This document shows, one piece after another, positions 1-8,297 of a stretch of 43,989 nt of DNA (position 1 is the first letter of the stretch; the number at the start of each line of letters is the position of its first letter). The notes below the pieces were generated by a model. The model had not been told where the DNA came from. It saw only the letters and a program-made list of their open reading frames with translations, and did not search any database. Origin of the DNA: Thermoflexus sp. (lineage in GTDB: Bacteria; Chloroflexota; Anaerolineae; Thermoflexales; Thermoflexaceae); assembly GCF_034432235.1 (NCBI RefSeq), contig NZ_DAOUCJ010000104.1, positions 1 through 43,989 of the forward strand, written 5' to 3'. A program made the translations under genes and the position numbers.

Positions 1-1
1 C

Positions 2-928
2 GAGGCCACCCTGGCCCGCCTGATCGAAGCCCAGGCCCGCACTGAAGAGCGCCTCGCCCGCGTCGAGGAAGCCCTCGCCCGCCTCGCCGAAGCCCAGGCC
101 CGCACCGAAGAACGCGTCACCCGCCTGGAGGAAGCCCAGATCCGCACCGAGGAGCGCCTCGCCCGCGTCGAGGAAGCCCTCGCCCGCCTCGCCGAAGCCC
201 AGGCCCGCACCGAAGAACGCGTCGCCCGCCTGGAGGAAGCCCAAATCCGCACCGAGGAGCGCCTCGCCCGCATCGAGGAAGCTCAGGCTCGCAACGAAGA
301 GCGGACGGCCCGCCTGGAGGAGGGCCAGCGCCGCCTGGAGGAGGCCCTGGCCCGCCTGGCCGAAGCCCAGGCCCGCACCGAAGAACGCGTCACCCGCCTG
401 GAGCGGGCCATGGAACGGATGGCCCGTCAGGTCGGCGCCCTGAGCGACGTGATCGGCGGCGACCTGGAGGATGCGGCCTATATCGTCATCCACGACGCCT
501 TCACCCGGGAGCTGGGATGGAAGGTGGACGTCCTGGAACGCGCCCACCTTCGCTGGGACGGTCACGACCTAGAGGTCGATCTTATCGGTCGGGCCCATGA
601 TCCCGCCCGCCCCGGATATGAGATCTGGATCGTCGGCGAGACCAAATACAACATCACCATTGGAGAGGTCAATCGATTCGCCCGGAAGCTGCCCATGATC
701 TCCCGATATCTGAATTACGAGCACGGGGAGAACGAAAAGCGCCTCCTCATCCCCGTATGCTTCTGCTATCGGGCTCGCCCCGAGGTGCGGGAGCGGATCT
801 ATAACCTGGGTTTCCATCTGGTTTTCTCCTACGGGCGGATCATCTGGGGGAAAGATGGCCCTCCTGTCTCAAAGCGGAAACGAGCGGCTGCCCGGAAAGG
901 TCGCCGCTCCAGCGCGGGGGCTCGCTGA
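2..928 (+). CDS. Coiled-coil protein with C-terminal PD-(D/E)XK-like domain (5' end missing)
   Basis: The frame is open to the left edge, so the N-terminus lies outside; an internal ATG at 410 is not the real start. Residues encoded by roughly 2-410 are an uninterrupted heptad coiled coil built from units such as LARLAEAQARTEER and VTRLEEAQIRTEER. The DNA repeats with a 105-nt period (61 onward matches 166 onward), i.e. 35 residues or five heptads. The last ~170 residues form a globular domain with LEVDLIG followed by IVGETK, the D...ExK pattern of PD-(D/E)XK nucleases, and a basic tail. This layout matches DUF3782-type proteins common in thermophilic bacteria and archaea; substrate and partner are unknown. 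A paralogue lies at 8298-9410. Nuclease activity is inferred from the motif only. Confidence 0.8.
   Translation, partial: EATLARLIEAQARTEERLARVEEALARLAEAQARTEERVTRLEEAQIRTEERLARVEEALARLAEAQARTEERVARLEEAQIRTEERLARIEEAQARNEERTARLEEGQRRLEEALARLAEAQARTEERVTRLERAMERMARQVGALSDVIGGDLEDAAYIVIHDAFTRELGWKVDVLERAHLRWDGHDLEVDLIGRAHDPARPGYEIWIVGETKYNITIGEVNRFARKLPMISRYLNYEHGENEKRLLIPVCFCYRARPEVRERIYNLGFHLVFSYGRIIWGKDGPPVSKRKRAAARKGRRSSAGAR
65..275 (+). repeat. 105-nt in-frame tandem repeat coding for coiled coil
   Basis: The sequence from about 61 recurs at 166 almost unchanged and again, more degenerately, after that. The unit is 35 codons (five heptads: 14+14+7 residues), so copies can be gained or lost without breaking the frame or the coiled-coil register. 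The same 105-nt period is seen in the gene at 8298-9410. Confidence 0.8.
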
Positions 929-1033
929 GGGATCGCTCGATCGGCCCGATGGACTGTCCTGGAGAGCCGAGCCTCCGCATCGAAGCAGGCCTAGTCCGTG
1001 ACCCATTCATCTCGCTCCCGGAGAATCTCACCC

Positions 1034-2200
1034 ATGGCCAGCCGCACCCTGCTCATGATCCCCGGTCCGGTGGAAGTGGACCCGGAGGTCCTGGAGGCGA
1101 TGGCCCGCCCTCCCCTCAGCCATATGTCCACGGCCTTCGCGGCCCTGATGCAGGAGTCCCTAATCGGCCTGCAGGAAGTCTTCGATGCCCCAGACGGCCA
1201 GCCGTTCCTGGTCCCGGGATCTGGCACCCTGGCGATGGAAATGGCGCTGGCCAACCTGGTCGAGCCGGGCGATCGTGTGGTGGTGGTGGACACCGGTTAC
1301 TTTGCTGCCCGGATGGCGGAGATCGCCGAATGGCTGGACGCGGAGGTCATCCGGGTGACGGCGGAGCCGGGCGCCCTCCCCGATGAGGGGGAGCTGGAGG
1401 CCGCCCTCCGGCAGGGCGTCAAAGTGCTGACCCTCACCCACGTGGATACTTCCACCGGGGTGGTGGTTCCGGTGGAGCGCTGGGCGCCTCTGGCGCACCG
1501 CTACGGAGCCCTGGTGGTCGTCGATGGGGTGTGCGCGGTCGGCGGGCAGCGCTTCCATCAGACGGCCTGGGAAGTCGATGTCGCCCTCACCGGCTCCCAG
1601 AAAGCCCTCGCCGTCCCGCCGGGGCTGGCGATTGTCGTCGCCCGTCCTTCGGCTCTGGAGGCCTATCGTTGTCGGCGGACCCGCCCGCGATCTTACTATG
1701 CGGACTGGGGGAAATGGCTCCCGGTGATGGAGGCTTTCCAGGCCGGTCGCCCGGCCTATTTCGCCACCCCCGCCGTGAATCTGGTGGCGGCTCTGGCCGT
1801 CTCCCTCCGCCGGATCCGCGCCGAGGGGCTGGAGGCCCGCTGGGCCCGCCACGAGCGGATCGCCCGCGCCTTCCGGGCCGGGCTGCGGGCGATGGAGTTG
1901 GAGATGGTGCCCCGGGATCCTGCCTGGGCGGCCGTGACGCTGAGCGTGATTTACTACCCGGATGGAGTGGATGATCATCTGATCCGGGAAATCGAGCAGG
2001 CCGGGGTGACCGTGGCGGGAGCGATCCACCCGGCTTTGCGCGGCCGCTCCTTCCGGGTCGGCCATATGGGAGAGATCGGGCTGCCGGCCCTTCTGCAGAC
2101 CCTGAGCGCCATCGAGATCGCCCTGCGCTGCCTGGGCCATGCCCTCCCCCCCGGCGCAGGCGTTGCCGCCGCTCAGGCCGAATGGACGCGCGGAGCGTGA
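1034..2200 (+). CDS. Class V aminotransferase, alanine/serine-glyoxylate type
   Basis: 388 residues of PLP-dependent fold type I. The N-terminus has the LMIPGPVEVDP signature of the AGXT/SgaA group, SGTLAMEMALANLV forms the cofactor pocket, and VDGVCAVGG carries the PLP-pyridine aspartate. The Schiff-base lysine is K190 in TGSQKALAVPPG. Expected reaction: transfer of an amino group from alanine or serine to glyoxylate, though related enzymes use other donors, so the substrate is not settled. I chose the ATG at 1034 because GGAG lies ten bases upstream and homologues start near SRTLLMIPG; a longer frame from 998 adds 12 unconvincing residues. The gene runs toward the nitrilase gene and ends at a strong shared terminator. 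Confidence 0.88.
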   Translation: MASRTLLMIPGPVEVDPEVLEAMARPPLSHMSTAFAALMQESLIGLQEVFDAPDGQPFLVPGSGTLAMEMALANLVEPGDRVVVVDTGYFAARMAEIAEWLDAEVIRVTAEPGALPDEGELEAALRQGVKVLTLTHVDTSTGVVVPVERWAPLAHRYGALVVVDGVCAVGGQRFHQTAWEVDVALTGSQKALAVPPGLAIVVARPSALEAYRCRRTRPRSYYADWGKWLPVMEAFQAGRPAYFATPAVNLVAALAVSLRRIRAEGLEARWARHERIARAFRAGLRAMELEMVPRDPAWAAVTLSVIYYPDGVDDHLIREIEQAGVTVAGAIHPALRGRSFRVGHMGEIGLPALLQTLSAIEIALRCLGHALPPGAGVAAAQAEWTRGA

Positions 2201-2205
2201 AACAA

Positions 2206-2233
2206 AACGGGGCGGTGGGATCACCGCCCCGTT
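2206..2233. terminator. Bidirectional terminator hairpin
   Basis: A perfect 12-bp stem (AACGGGGCGGTG pairing with CACCGCCCCGTT) with a GGAT loop lies between two convergent genes. Read on the minus strand the stem is followed by TTTGTTTC; on the plus strand the tail is only weakly T-rich. Confidence 0.8.
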
Positions 2234-2276
2234 GCTTTCTGTCCGATTCCCCGAAGCACTCACAGGAAGCCTTCCA

Positions 2277-3839
2277 TCAGGAGCCCATGAAAGTCTCTGG
2301 CCTCCGGCTGAACACCACATGGGATCCAGGGGCCATCTCTTTATGACGGGTGAGGGGTCGGAACAGGGAAACGAAGATCCCGTGCTCGGCCCCGGGAACC
2401 CCGGTGGCCAGGGGTTGACCCAGCGGATCGAAAACGCCGGAGGCGACCCCCTCCGCCTGATCCGGCGGGGCGGCCAGAGCCACAAACACCCGATTCTCAT
2501 CCGCCCGGGCGCGGGCCAGGGTATGAAGATCTGACGCCGCGGCGGACACCCACCAGATCAGAAGCTCGGCCCCTCGCAACATCGCGCCGCGGGCGATCTC
2601 CGGTGCCCATCCCTCGGACTCCCACAGCACCCCCACCATGCCCCCGCCGATGGAATACACGGGGGATCCTGCCCGCCTATCCCCCGGATGGCGGCCGATC
2701 CACCGCCCGCGGTCCAGGAGATGAAGAGCCGCCCCTGTCGAGCCCGCTTCTCCCTTTTCAGGGAACGGAACAATCCACCCGCATGACCATTGGGCGCTGA
2801 GAGCTTCCAGGGCTTCAAGGGCCGAGGGGTCGGGATCCGGCGGCAGTCCAGATACCACCAGCAGGGAAGCGCCCTGGCGGATCAGGGTCTCCCCCAGCGT
2901 GGCGACGCGCTGGATCCATTGCGTCGTCGTGGGATACGCTCTGAGCTGGAGCAAGCCCATCCGGAGATACAGGGCATCGGGAGGGATGGGCTCCTGAAGC
3001 CATCGGGCGATCGGCAGATTCTCATGGGGGGCTGTGAGCAGAGGATCCCATGCGTCCGGCCGAACCCGGGGGCCCGGCGCCGCTTCCGGGTCGACCTCGG
3101 CCAGCACGATCTCCTCTCGATCCGGGCTTCCCATCGCCCGATATTGTCCATCGGGGGCGATCACCCCGCTGCGGCCGCAATAGACGACGCTGTCCGCTTC
3201 CATTCCGACCTTGTTGGCCACCGCGATCCACACGCCGTTCTCCATCGCCCGCGCCGGGAGCATATAGAGCACCTGCGGGTTGGTGCGGGCGCCTGGAGCC
3301 CCTGTCGCAGTCACCAGAGCGGTGGCGTCCAGGATCAGGCGGGCGCCGCGCAGGGCCAGGGCGCGGGGGATCTCGGGCATGCGGGCGTCGGCGCAGATCA
3401 TCAGGCCCACCCGTCCGAAGGGGAGATCGAAAACCGGGAGCTCCGATCCGGGATCGAACCACTCCCGATCGAAGTGCCAGAGGAAGAGTTTATCGTGGAA
3501 GCCCAGGACCTGGCCCTGGGGATCCATGAGGGCCACCGAGTTGCGCAGCCGTCCCGAGGGGTGCGGGCGAGCGAGGCCTACCGCGATATACGCTCGGTGG
3601 CGGCGGGCCTTTTCCCCGAACAATCGGAGGATCTCCTCTACCGGGCGCGGTTCGGATCGTCGATAAGCCTCCAGGGAGTGCAGATAATAGGCCGGGTAAG
3701 TGCACTCTGGGAGCAGGATGATCTCCGGCTGGTAACGGCCAGCCTCCTCCACCCGATCCAGCGCCCGCCCCAGGGCTTCCTCCGCATGCTCCAGATCCTT
3801 TGCCTCCAGCTGCACACAGGCGATCCCTATCGCGGTCAT
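2277..3839 (-). CDS. Tandem carbon-nitrogen hydrolase (nitrilase-family) protein, second domain degenerate
   Basis: 520 residues with two nitrilase-type domains. Domain 1 (about 1-270) keeps the full catalytic triad: E45 in LLPECTYP, K117 in HDKLF and C149 in LMICADARMPEIPR. It should hydrolyse a nitrile, amide or carbamoyl bond; the substrate cannot be read from sequence. Domain 2 (about 310-520) has the fold landmarks, such as MVGVLWESEGWAPEIARG, but tryptophan stands where the cysteine should be, and the glutamate position reads VVSGLP. It is probably non-catalytic, perhaps structural or regulatory. The ATG at 3839 has GGGGAG eight bases upstream and starts the typical TAIGIACVQ strand; the open frame continues 33 codons upstream. 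It lies 80 nt after rpiB in the same direction, so probably in the prmC-rpiB operon. Confidence 0.85.
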   Translation of the reverse strand: MTAIGIACVQLEAKDLEHAEEALGRALDRVEEAGRYQPEIILLPECTYPAYYLHSLEAYRRSEPRPVEEILRLFGEKARRHRAYIAVGLARPHPSGRLRNSVALMDPQGQVLGFHDKLFLWHFDREWFDPGSELPVFDLPFGRVGLMICADARMPEIPRALALRGARLILDATALVTATGAPGARTNPQVLYMLPARAMENGVWIAVANKVGMEADSVVYCGRSGVIAPDGQYRAMGSPDREEIVLAEVDPEAAPGPRVRPDAWDPLLTAPHENLPIARWLQEPIPPDALYLRMGLLQLRAYPTTTQWIQRVATLGETLIRQGASLLVVSGLPPDPDPSALEALEALSAQWSCGWIVPFPEKGEAGSTGAALHLLDRGRWIGRHPGDRRAGSPVYSIGGGMVGVLWESEGWAPEIARGAMLRGAELLIWWVSAAASDLHTLARARADENRVFVALAAPPDQAEGVASGVFDPLGQPLATGVPGAEHGIFVSLFRPLTRHKEMAPGSHVVFSRRPETFMGS

Positions 3840-3919
3840 CGCGTGAGCTCCCCAACCATCAGCTTGGCGATGGGATGACCCCTCCTCGAGGCCCTCAACC
3901 TCCATCCGGCGAGGCCGAT

Positions 3920-4375
3920 TCAAGAGGGGGTCCCGCAACCGGTTTCCAGCGCCCGGATTTTCTCCACCCGGCGGGCGTGGCGCCCCCCTTCGAAGGGGGT
4001 GCGCAGCCAGGTTTCCAGGATCTCGATGGCCAGCCCTGGCCCCACCACCCGCCCCCCCATGCAGAGGATGTTGGCATCGTTATGGGCGCGGCTCATACGG
4101 GCAGAATATACATCCGAGACCGCCGCGGCGCGGATCCCGGCCACCTTGTTGGCCGTGATGGCCATGCCGACCCCGGTGCCGCAGATCAGAACTCCGAAAT
4201 CCGCTTCCCCCCGGGCTACGGCCTCCGCCACAACCCGGGCATAGTCCGGATAATCCACCGGATCGGGCCCGTGGGTTCCGAAATCGATGACCTCGATCCC
4301 CCGCTCCCGCATATACATGGCGAGGGTCTCCTTCAAGGCATACCCGGCATGATCCGCGCCGATGGCGACCCGCAT
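3920..4375 (-). CDS. rpiB: Ribose-5-phosphate isomerase B
   Basis: 151 residues, the normal RpiB size. It interconverts ribose 5-phosphate and ribulose 5-phosphate in the pentose phosphate pathway; some relatives act on allose or galactose phosphates. Visible marks are VAIGADHAGY at the N-terminus, the active-site loop LICGTGVGMAI with its catalytic cysteine, and SRAHNDANILCMGGR near the C-terminus. The ATG at 4375 has GGAGG five bases upstream and gives the usual MRVAIGADHAG start; an ATG four codons earlier (4387) is possible but lacks a ribosome site. It sits 68 nt downstream of prmC. Confidence 0.93.
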   Translation of the reverse strand: MRVAIGADHAGYALKETLAMYMRERGIEVIDFGTHGPDPVDYPDYARVVAEAVARGEADFGVLICGTGVGMAITANKVAGIRAAAVSDVYSARMSRAHNDANILCMGGRVVGPGLAIEILETWLRTPFEGGRHARRVEKIRALETGCGTPS

Positions 4376-4443
4376 CTCCCCCTCCATGTGTCCAGGAATC
4401 GGACAGATCGCTGAATCCGTCCGGCCCTCGCCCGCACCCTGCG

Positions 4444-5319
4444 CTAATGGGTGATGGCCACGACCCGATCGAGGCCGGCGCTATCTTTCAGCAAACGAAC
4501 CACAGCTCGGGGGAAGGCTGAACGCGCCAGGTCGAGGACGGCCGCGCCCTGCCCGGCCCCAATTTCCAGGAATACCGCCCCCATTGGCCGGAGGAAATCC
4601 GGCGCCTGAGCCAGGAAGCGGCGGATGACCTCCAGGCCATCAGGCCCGCCGTCCAGCGCCAGGATCGGCTCATATTCCCGGATCGCCGGATCCAGGACTT
4701 CCCACTCCGAGCGGGCCACGTAGGGCAAATTGGCGACCAGCAGATCCACCGCCTCCGGCAGGGGAGCGCAGAGATCCCCCTGAAGGAACGACAGCCGATG
4801 GGCGACCCCATGGCGGATCGCATTCTCCCGGGCCACCTCCAGGGCCTCCGAGGAGAGATCCGTAGCGTAGCCCCGGCTGTTGGGCAGATAAACCGCGAGG
4901 GTCACCGCGATGCATCCGGATCCTGTGCCGATGTCCGCGAAGGTGAGCGGGGCATAGGTTCGGTAGGTCCGGCTTCGGGCCCACTCCAGGGCGGCATCCA
5001 CCAGGTGTTCCGTCTCCGGGCGGGGAATCAGGACAGCGGGGGTGACCCGGAAAGGCATCCCGTAGAACTCCCGCTCTCCGATCAGATAAAACAGGGGCTC
5101 CCCATGCGCGGAGCGGGCCACCAGCCGGGCGAAGGCTTCCCACTCCGGATCCGTCAGGACACGCTCGGGATGGGCCAGCAAGTAGGCGCGAGATACCCCG
5201 AGGACACGGGCCAGCAGCACCTCCGCCGCCAGCCGGGGCTGGGTCGCCCGGACCCGCTGAGCAGCCCAGGCGATGGCCTCTCGAATTGATAGAGTCTGGA
5301 TCGGGGCCTGATGAATCAT
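4444..5319 (-). CDS. prmC: Peptide chain release factor N5-glutamine methyltransferase
   Basis: 291 residues. PrmC (HemK) methylates the glutamine of the GGQ motif in release factors RF1 and RF2 using S-adenosylmethionine. The N-terminal helical domain covers about residues 1-85. IPRPETEHLVD leads into the Rossmann methyltransferase domain with SAM-binding DIGTGSGCIAV. The catalytic NPPY motif reads NLPY (VANLPYVA), which still offers the Asn and Tyr contacts. It is the first gene of a minus-strand set with rpiB and the nitrilase protein and is divergent from aroE; GAGGTGA lies upstream of the ATG. Confidence 0.92.
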   Translation of the reverse strand: MIHQAPIQTLSIREAIAWAAQRVRATQPRLAAEVLLARVLGVSRAYLLAHPERVLTDPEWEAFARLVARSAHGEPLFYLIGEREFYGMPFRVTPAVLIPRPETEHLVDAALEWARSRTYRTYAPLTFADIGTGSGCIAVTLAVYLPNSRGYATDLSSEALEVARENAIRHGVAHRLSFLQGDLCAPLPEAVDLLVANLPYVARSEWEVLDPAIREYEPILALDGGPDGLEVIRRFLAQAPDFLRPMGAVFLEIGAGQGAAVLDLARSAFPRAVVRLLKDSAGLDRVVAITH

Positions 5320-5496
5320 CCGGCTGCTTCACCTCATATTTCCCGGATCGCCACATATGGCATGGGATAAACGAGCGGCTGGATCTTCCCACCTAACCTC
5401 TGGAGATCAACGAGCTCATTGTGACCCACATGATCTCAGCATAGCCGGAAGAGCGAACGGAGGCCAGTTTTGCCGAGAGCGACGCTTCACCGAAGA

Positions 5497-5502
5497 TATA
5501 AT
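5497..5502 (+). promoter_or_regulatory. -10 box of probable aroE promoter
   Basis: An exact TATAAT lies 70 nt upstream of the aroE start inside the 252-nt divergent prmC-aroE spacer, in a locally AT-rich stretch. No convincing -35 at 16-18 nt is visible; TTGCCG at 5470-5475 is 21 nt away. Confidence 0.45.
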
Positions 5503-5571
5503 AAACATTAACATCGGGGCTTCCAATGGACTCCAGAACCTCGCGCATGAGCGGAGCACCGTGGAGGTTCC

Positions 5572-6429
5572 ATGAGGATCCGCGGCACGACCCGCCTGGT
5601 GGGGTTGCTGGGATGGCCGGTGGCGCACAGCCGGAGCCCCCAGATGCATAACGCGGCCTTCGCCGCGCTCAGGCTGGATTGGGCTTATGTGCCCCTGCCC
5701 GTCCCGCCCGAGCGGCTGGAAGATGCCATGCGGGGTTTGCGGGCGATGGGTTTCGCGGGAGCCAATGTCACCGTTCCCCACAAGACCACGGTGATCCCCT
5801 ATCTGGATGAGCTCTCCCCCCTGGCCCGGGCGCTCGGAGCGGTGAATACCCTCCGGGTGGTGGAGGGGCGATGGATCGGGGAAAACACAGACGTGGAAGG
5901 GTTCCGCCGGGCCCTGGCGGAGACCGGGCTTTCCGCCCAGGGACAGGCGGTGGCTATCCTGGGGGCCGGCGGGGCTGCCCGCGCGGTCCTGGCCGCCCTG
6001 GCCATGGAAGGGGCCGCGGAGATTTTCCTGATCAACCGAAGCCCGGAGCGGGCTCATCGCCTGATCGCCGAACTGCGGGAAACCTTCCCCCCCGCTGGCC
6101 TTCGCCTGCCGCCCACCCATGTGCTCCGCCTGGAGGAGCCCCCCCCGGAAGACATCGCGCTGCTGATTAACACCACGCCGGTGGGCATGGCGCCAGAGGT
6201 CGAGGCGTCCCCCTGGCCGCCGGAGCGCCCGTTCCCCTGGGGCCTGCAGGGCGTCATCGATCTCATCTATGAGCCGCCGCGGACCCGATTGATGGCGCTG
6301 GCGGAAGCCGCGGGGATCCCCGCTTTCAACGGCCTGGGGATGCTGCTGCACCAGGGGGCGCTGGCCTTCGCCATGTGGACCGGCCGGGAGCCCCCCCTGG
6401 CCGTGATGCGGGCGGCGCTCCAGGAGTGA
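5572..6429 (+). CDS. aroE: Shikimate dehydrogenase
   Basis: 285 residues. It reduces 3-dehydroshikimate to shikimate with NADPH in aromatic amino acid synthesis. The substrate pocket shows in GWPVAHSRSPQMHN and ANVTVPHKTTV with the catalytic lysine; NTDVEGF carries the catalytic aspartate. The nucleotide-binding loop is ILGAGGAARAVLAAL, with NRSPERA after it typical of NADP preference. INTTPVGM and GLGMLLHQGALAF close the fold. GGAGG ends four bases before the ATG. It appears monocistronic or first in a plus-strand set with the ATPase gene 173 nt downstream. Confidence 0.95.
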   Translation: MRIRGTTRLVGLLGWPVAHSRSPQMHNAAFAALRLDWAYVPLPVPPERLEDAMRGLRAMGFAGANVTVPHKTTVIPYLDELSPLARALGAVNTLRVVEGRWIGENTDVEGFRRALAETGLSAQGQAVAILGAGGAARAVLAALAMEGAAEIFLINRSPERAHRLIAELRETFPPAGLRLPPTHVLRLEEPPPEDIALLINTTPVGMAPEVEASPWPPERPFPWGLQGVIDLIYEPPRTRLMALAEAAGIPAFNGLGMLLHQGALAFAMWTGREPPLAVMRAALQE

Positions 6430-6450
6430 CCGTCGACCCATCGGCTGCGA

Positions 6451-6480
6451 TTCGACAGCCACCGGGGATCGCAATAAAAT
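6451..6480 (+). promoter_or_regulatory. Possible promoter upstream of the R3H ATPase gene
   Basis: TTCGAC (6451-6456) and TAAAAT (6475-6480) are 18 nt apart. Downstream to the start codon at 6603 lies a GC-rich leader with several short complementary runs (for example AGCCCC with GGGGCT), which could fold. The -35 match is imperfect. Confidence 0.35.
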
Positions 6481-6602
6481 AAGGTGATCCAGGGATCAGC
6501 CCCCAGGACCGTCCCCCGTGCTCCGGCGGGGGGCTGGTCATCCCGCCGGATGGCCCCTGGGGGCATGCCCTGAACTCTGAATGGAGGAGCATCATCGCAA
6601 GG

Positions 6603-8276
6603 ATGACCCAGTTCCAGATCACCGATGACCTGGAAGCGCTGTTGAATGTCCTGCCCCCCGATATCGCCCAGGCCGTGCGAGATCGCAATCGAAACGAGGC
6701 CCTGCTGGAGGTTGTGCTGGACCTGGGGCGATATCCGGAGGCCCGATATACCGACGGCGAGGTGACCCTCTGCCAGCGGGAAGTGACGGAAGCCGACCTG
6801 CAATACGTGGTCTCCCGCATCGGGGAGTTCGACGCCGACAACCGGGCCGGGATCCAGCGGACCCTGCATCGGATCAGCGCGATCCGCAACCGGCGTGGCA
6901 ATATCATCGGCCTGACCTGCCGGGTCGGCCGGGCCGTCTACGGCACGATTGAGATCATCCGGGATATCATCCTCTCCGGCAAGAACATCCTCCTGCTGGG
7001 CCGCCCGGGCGTCGGAAAGACGACCATGCTGCGGGAGGCGGCGCGGGTCCTGGCGGAGCACAAGCGGGTGATCATCGTGGACACCTCGAACGAGATCGGG
7101 GGCGACGGGGATATCCCGCATCCAGCGGTCGGCCGCGCGCGCCGCATGCAGGTCCCCAAGCCCAGCCTCCAGCATGAGGTGATGATCGAGGCGGTGGAGA
7201 ACCATATGCCCGAGGTCATCATCATCGATGAGATCGGGCGCGAGCTGGAGGCGATCGCCGCCCGCACTATCGCCGAGCGCGGCGTGCAGCTGATCGCCAC
7301 CGCCCACGGGAACACCCTGGAGAACCTGCTGATGAACCCCACCCTCTCCGACCTCGTGGGCGGCATTGAGAGCGTGACGCTCTCGGACGAGGAGGCCCGG
7401 CGGCGGGGCACGCAGAAGACAGTCCTCGAACGGCGGGCGCCCCCCACCTTCGACGTGCTCATCGAGATCCAGGACCGCCAGCGGCTGCTGGTTCATCACG
7501 ACGTGGCTGCCAGCGTGGATGCCCTCCTGCGAGGCCAGCAGCCCGACGTGGAGCTGCGCTATCGGGATGAGGAAGGGCACATCCACATCGAGAAGCCCCG
7601 ATTCCGGCGGGCGGTGATGATGGGGAAGTCTCCCCTCCCCTTCTGGCGCGGGGAGATCATCTCCACCACGCCGATCGCGACGGGGGAATCCCTGCCCGCC
7701 TCCCCACGGGTGACCGTGGAACGCGCCGGAGTCTTCGAAGATGAGGGCGAGCTGGAGGAAGCCCCATGGCCGGTCTCCCCGCTCCCCTCGGGCAATGGGC
7801 CGCGGCGCCCCCTGCGGGTGTATCCCCTGGGCCTGGCGCGGAACCGCCTCCAGCGGGCGGCCAGCGTCTTCGGGACCCCCATTCAAATCGTGGAGCAGAT
7901 CGGTGAGGCAGACGTGGTGATCACCACGAAGGCCCATTACCGGCGCCACCCCCGGGTGCTCCACGAAGCGGAAGGCCGTGGGGTTCCTATCTACGTGGTC
8001 CGCTCGAACACGGTGACCCAGATCGAAAGCTGTCTGGCGGACATCCTGAACCTGGCCCCTGCGGAAGGGGAAGAGGACGATCGCCTCGCGCAGGCGCTGG
8101 AAGAGGCGGAGGCGGCCATCCGGAGGATCCTCAACGGGGAAGCGAAATACGTGGATCTATCTCCCCAGAACGCATATATCCGGCGCCAGCAGCATCTCTT
8201 GGCCCGCCAGTATAATCTGATCTCCCATAGCTACGGGAAGGAGCCGAACCGTTATGTTCGAATCTACGGGGAGTGA
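6603..8276 (+). CDS. AAA ATPase with R3H nucleic-acid-binding domain (Ycf45/SpoIIIAA-like)
   Basis: 557 residues. An N-terminal helical region (1-100) leads to a P-loop ATPase of the SpoIIIAA/Ycf45 group: Walker A GRPGVGKTT near residue 135, Walker B EVIIIDEIG near 205, and IATAHGNTLENL as sensor region. A variable middle (about 330-400) is followed by a conserved domain with VVITTKAHYRR and IYVVRSNT, and an R3H domain at the C-terminus (RRQQH, then NRYVRIY). Ycf45 homologues are encoded in plastids and cyanobacteria and are annotated as single-stranded nucleic acid binding; the exact role is not established. The ATG at 6603 is the only plausible start; GGAGGAG lies about 14 bases upstream, further than usual. 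Confidence 0.85.
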   Translation: MTQFQITDDLEALLNVLPPDIAQAVRDRNRNEALLEVVLDLGRYPEARYTDGEVTLCQREVTEADLQYVVSRIGEFDADNRAGIQRTLHRISAIRNRRGNIIGLTCRVGRAVYGTIEIIRDIILSGKNILLLGRPGVGKTTMLREAARVLAEHKRVIIVDTSNEIGGDGDIPHPAVGRARRMQVPKPSLQHEVMIEAVENHMPEVIIIDEIGRELEAIAARTIAERGVQLIATAHGNTLENLLMNPTLSDLVGGIESVTLSDEEARRRGTQKTVLERRAPPTFDVLIEIQDRQRLLVHHDVAASVDALLRGQQPDVELRYRDEEGHIHIEKPRFRRAVMMGKSPLPFWRGEIISTTPIATGESLPASPRVTVERAGVFEDEGELEEAPWPVSPLPSGNGPRRPLRVYPLGLARNRLQRAASVFGTPIQIVEQIGEADVVITTKAHYRRHPRVLHEAEGRGVPIYVVRSNTVTQIESCLADILNLAPAEGEEDDRLAQALEEAEAAIRRILNGEAKYVDLSPQNAYIRRQQHLLARQYNLISHSYGKEPNRYVRIYGE

Positions 8277-8297
8277 GATTCTGTTGGAAGGGAAGCC

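Noticed and set aside
4744..4755. NLPY instead of NPPY in PrmC as a sign of lost activity
   Set aside because: The Asn and Tyr are kept, the rest of the protein is typical, and the second position is known to vary, so this is not evidence of inactivity.
6267..7964. A 565-codon minus-strand frame opposite the R3H ATPase gene
   Set aside because: No recognisable domain, biased shadow composition, and the plus strand has a clear ATPase with Walker motifs.
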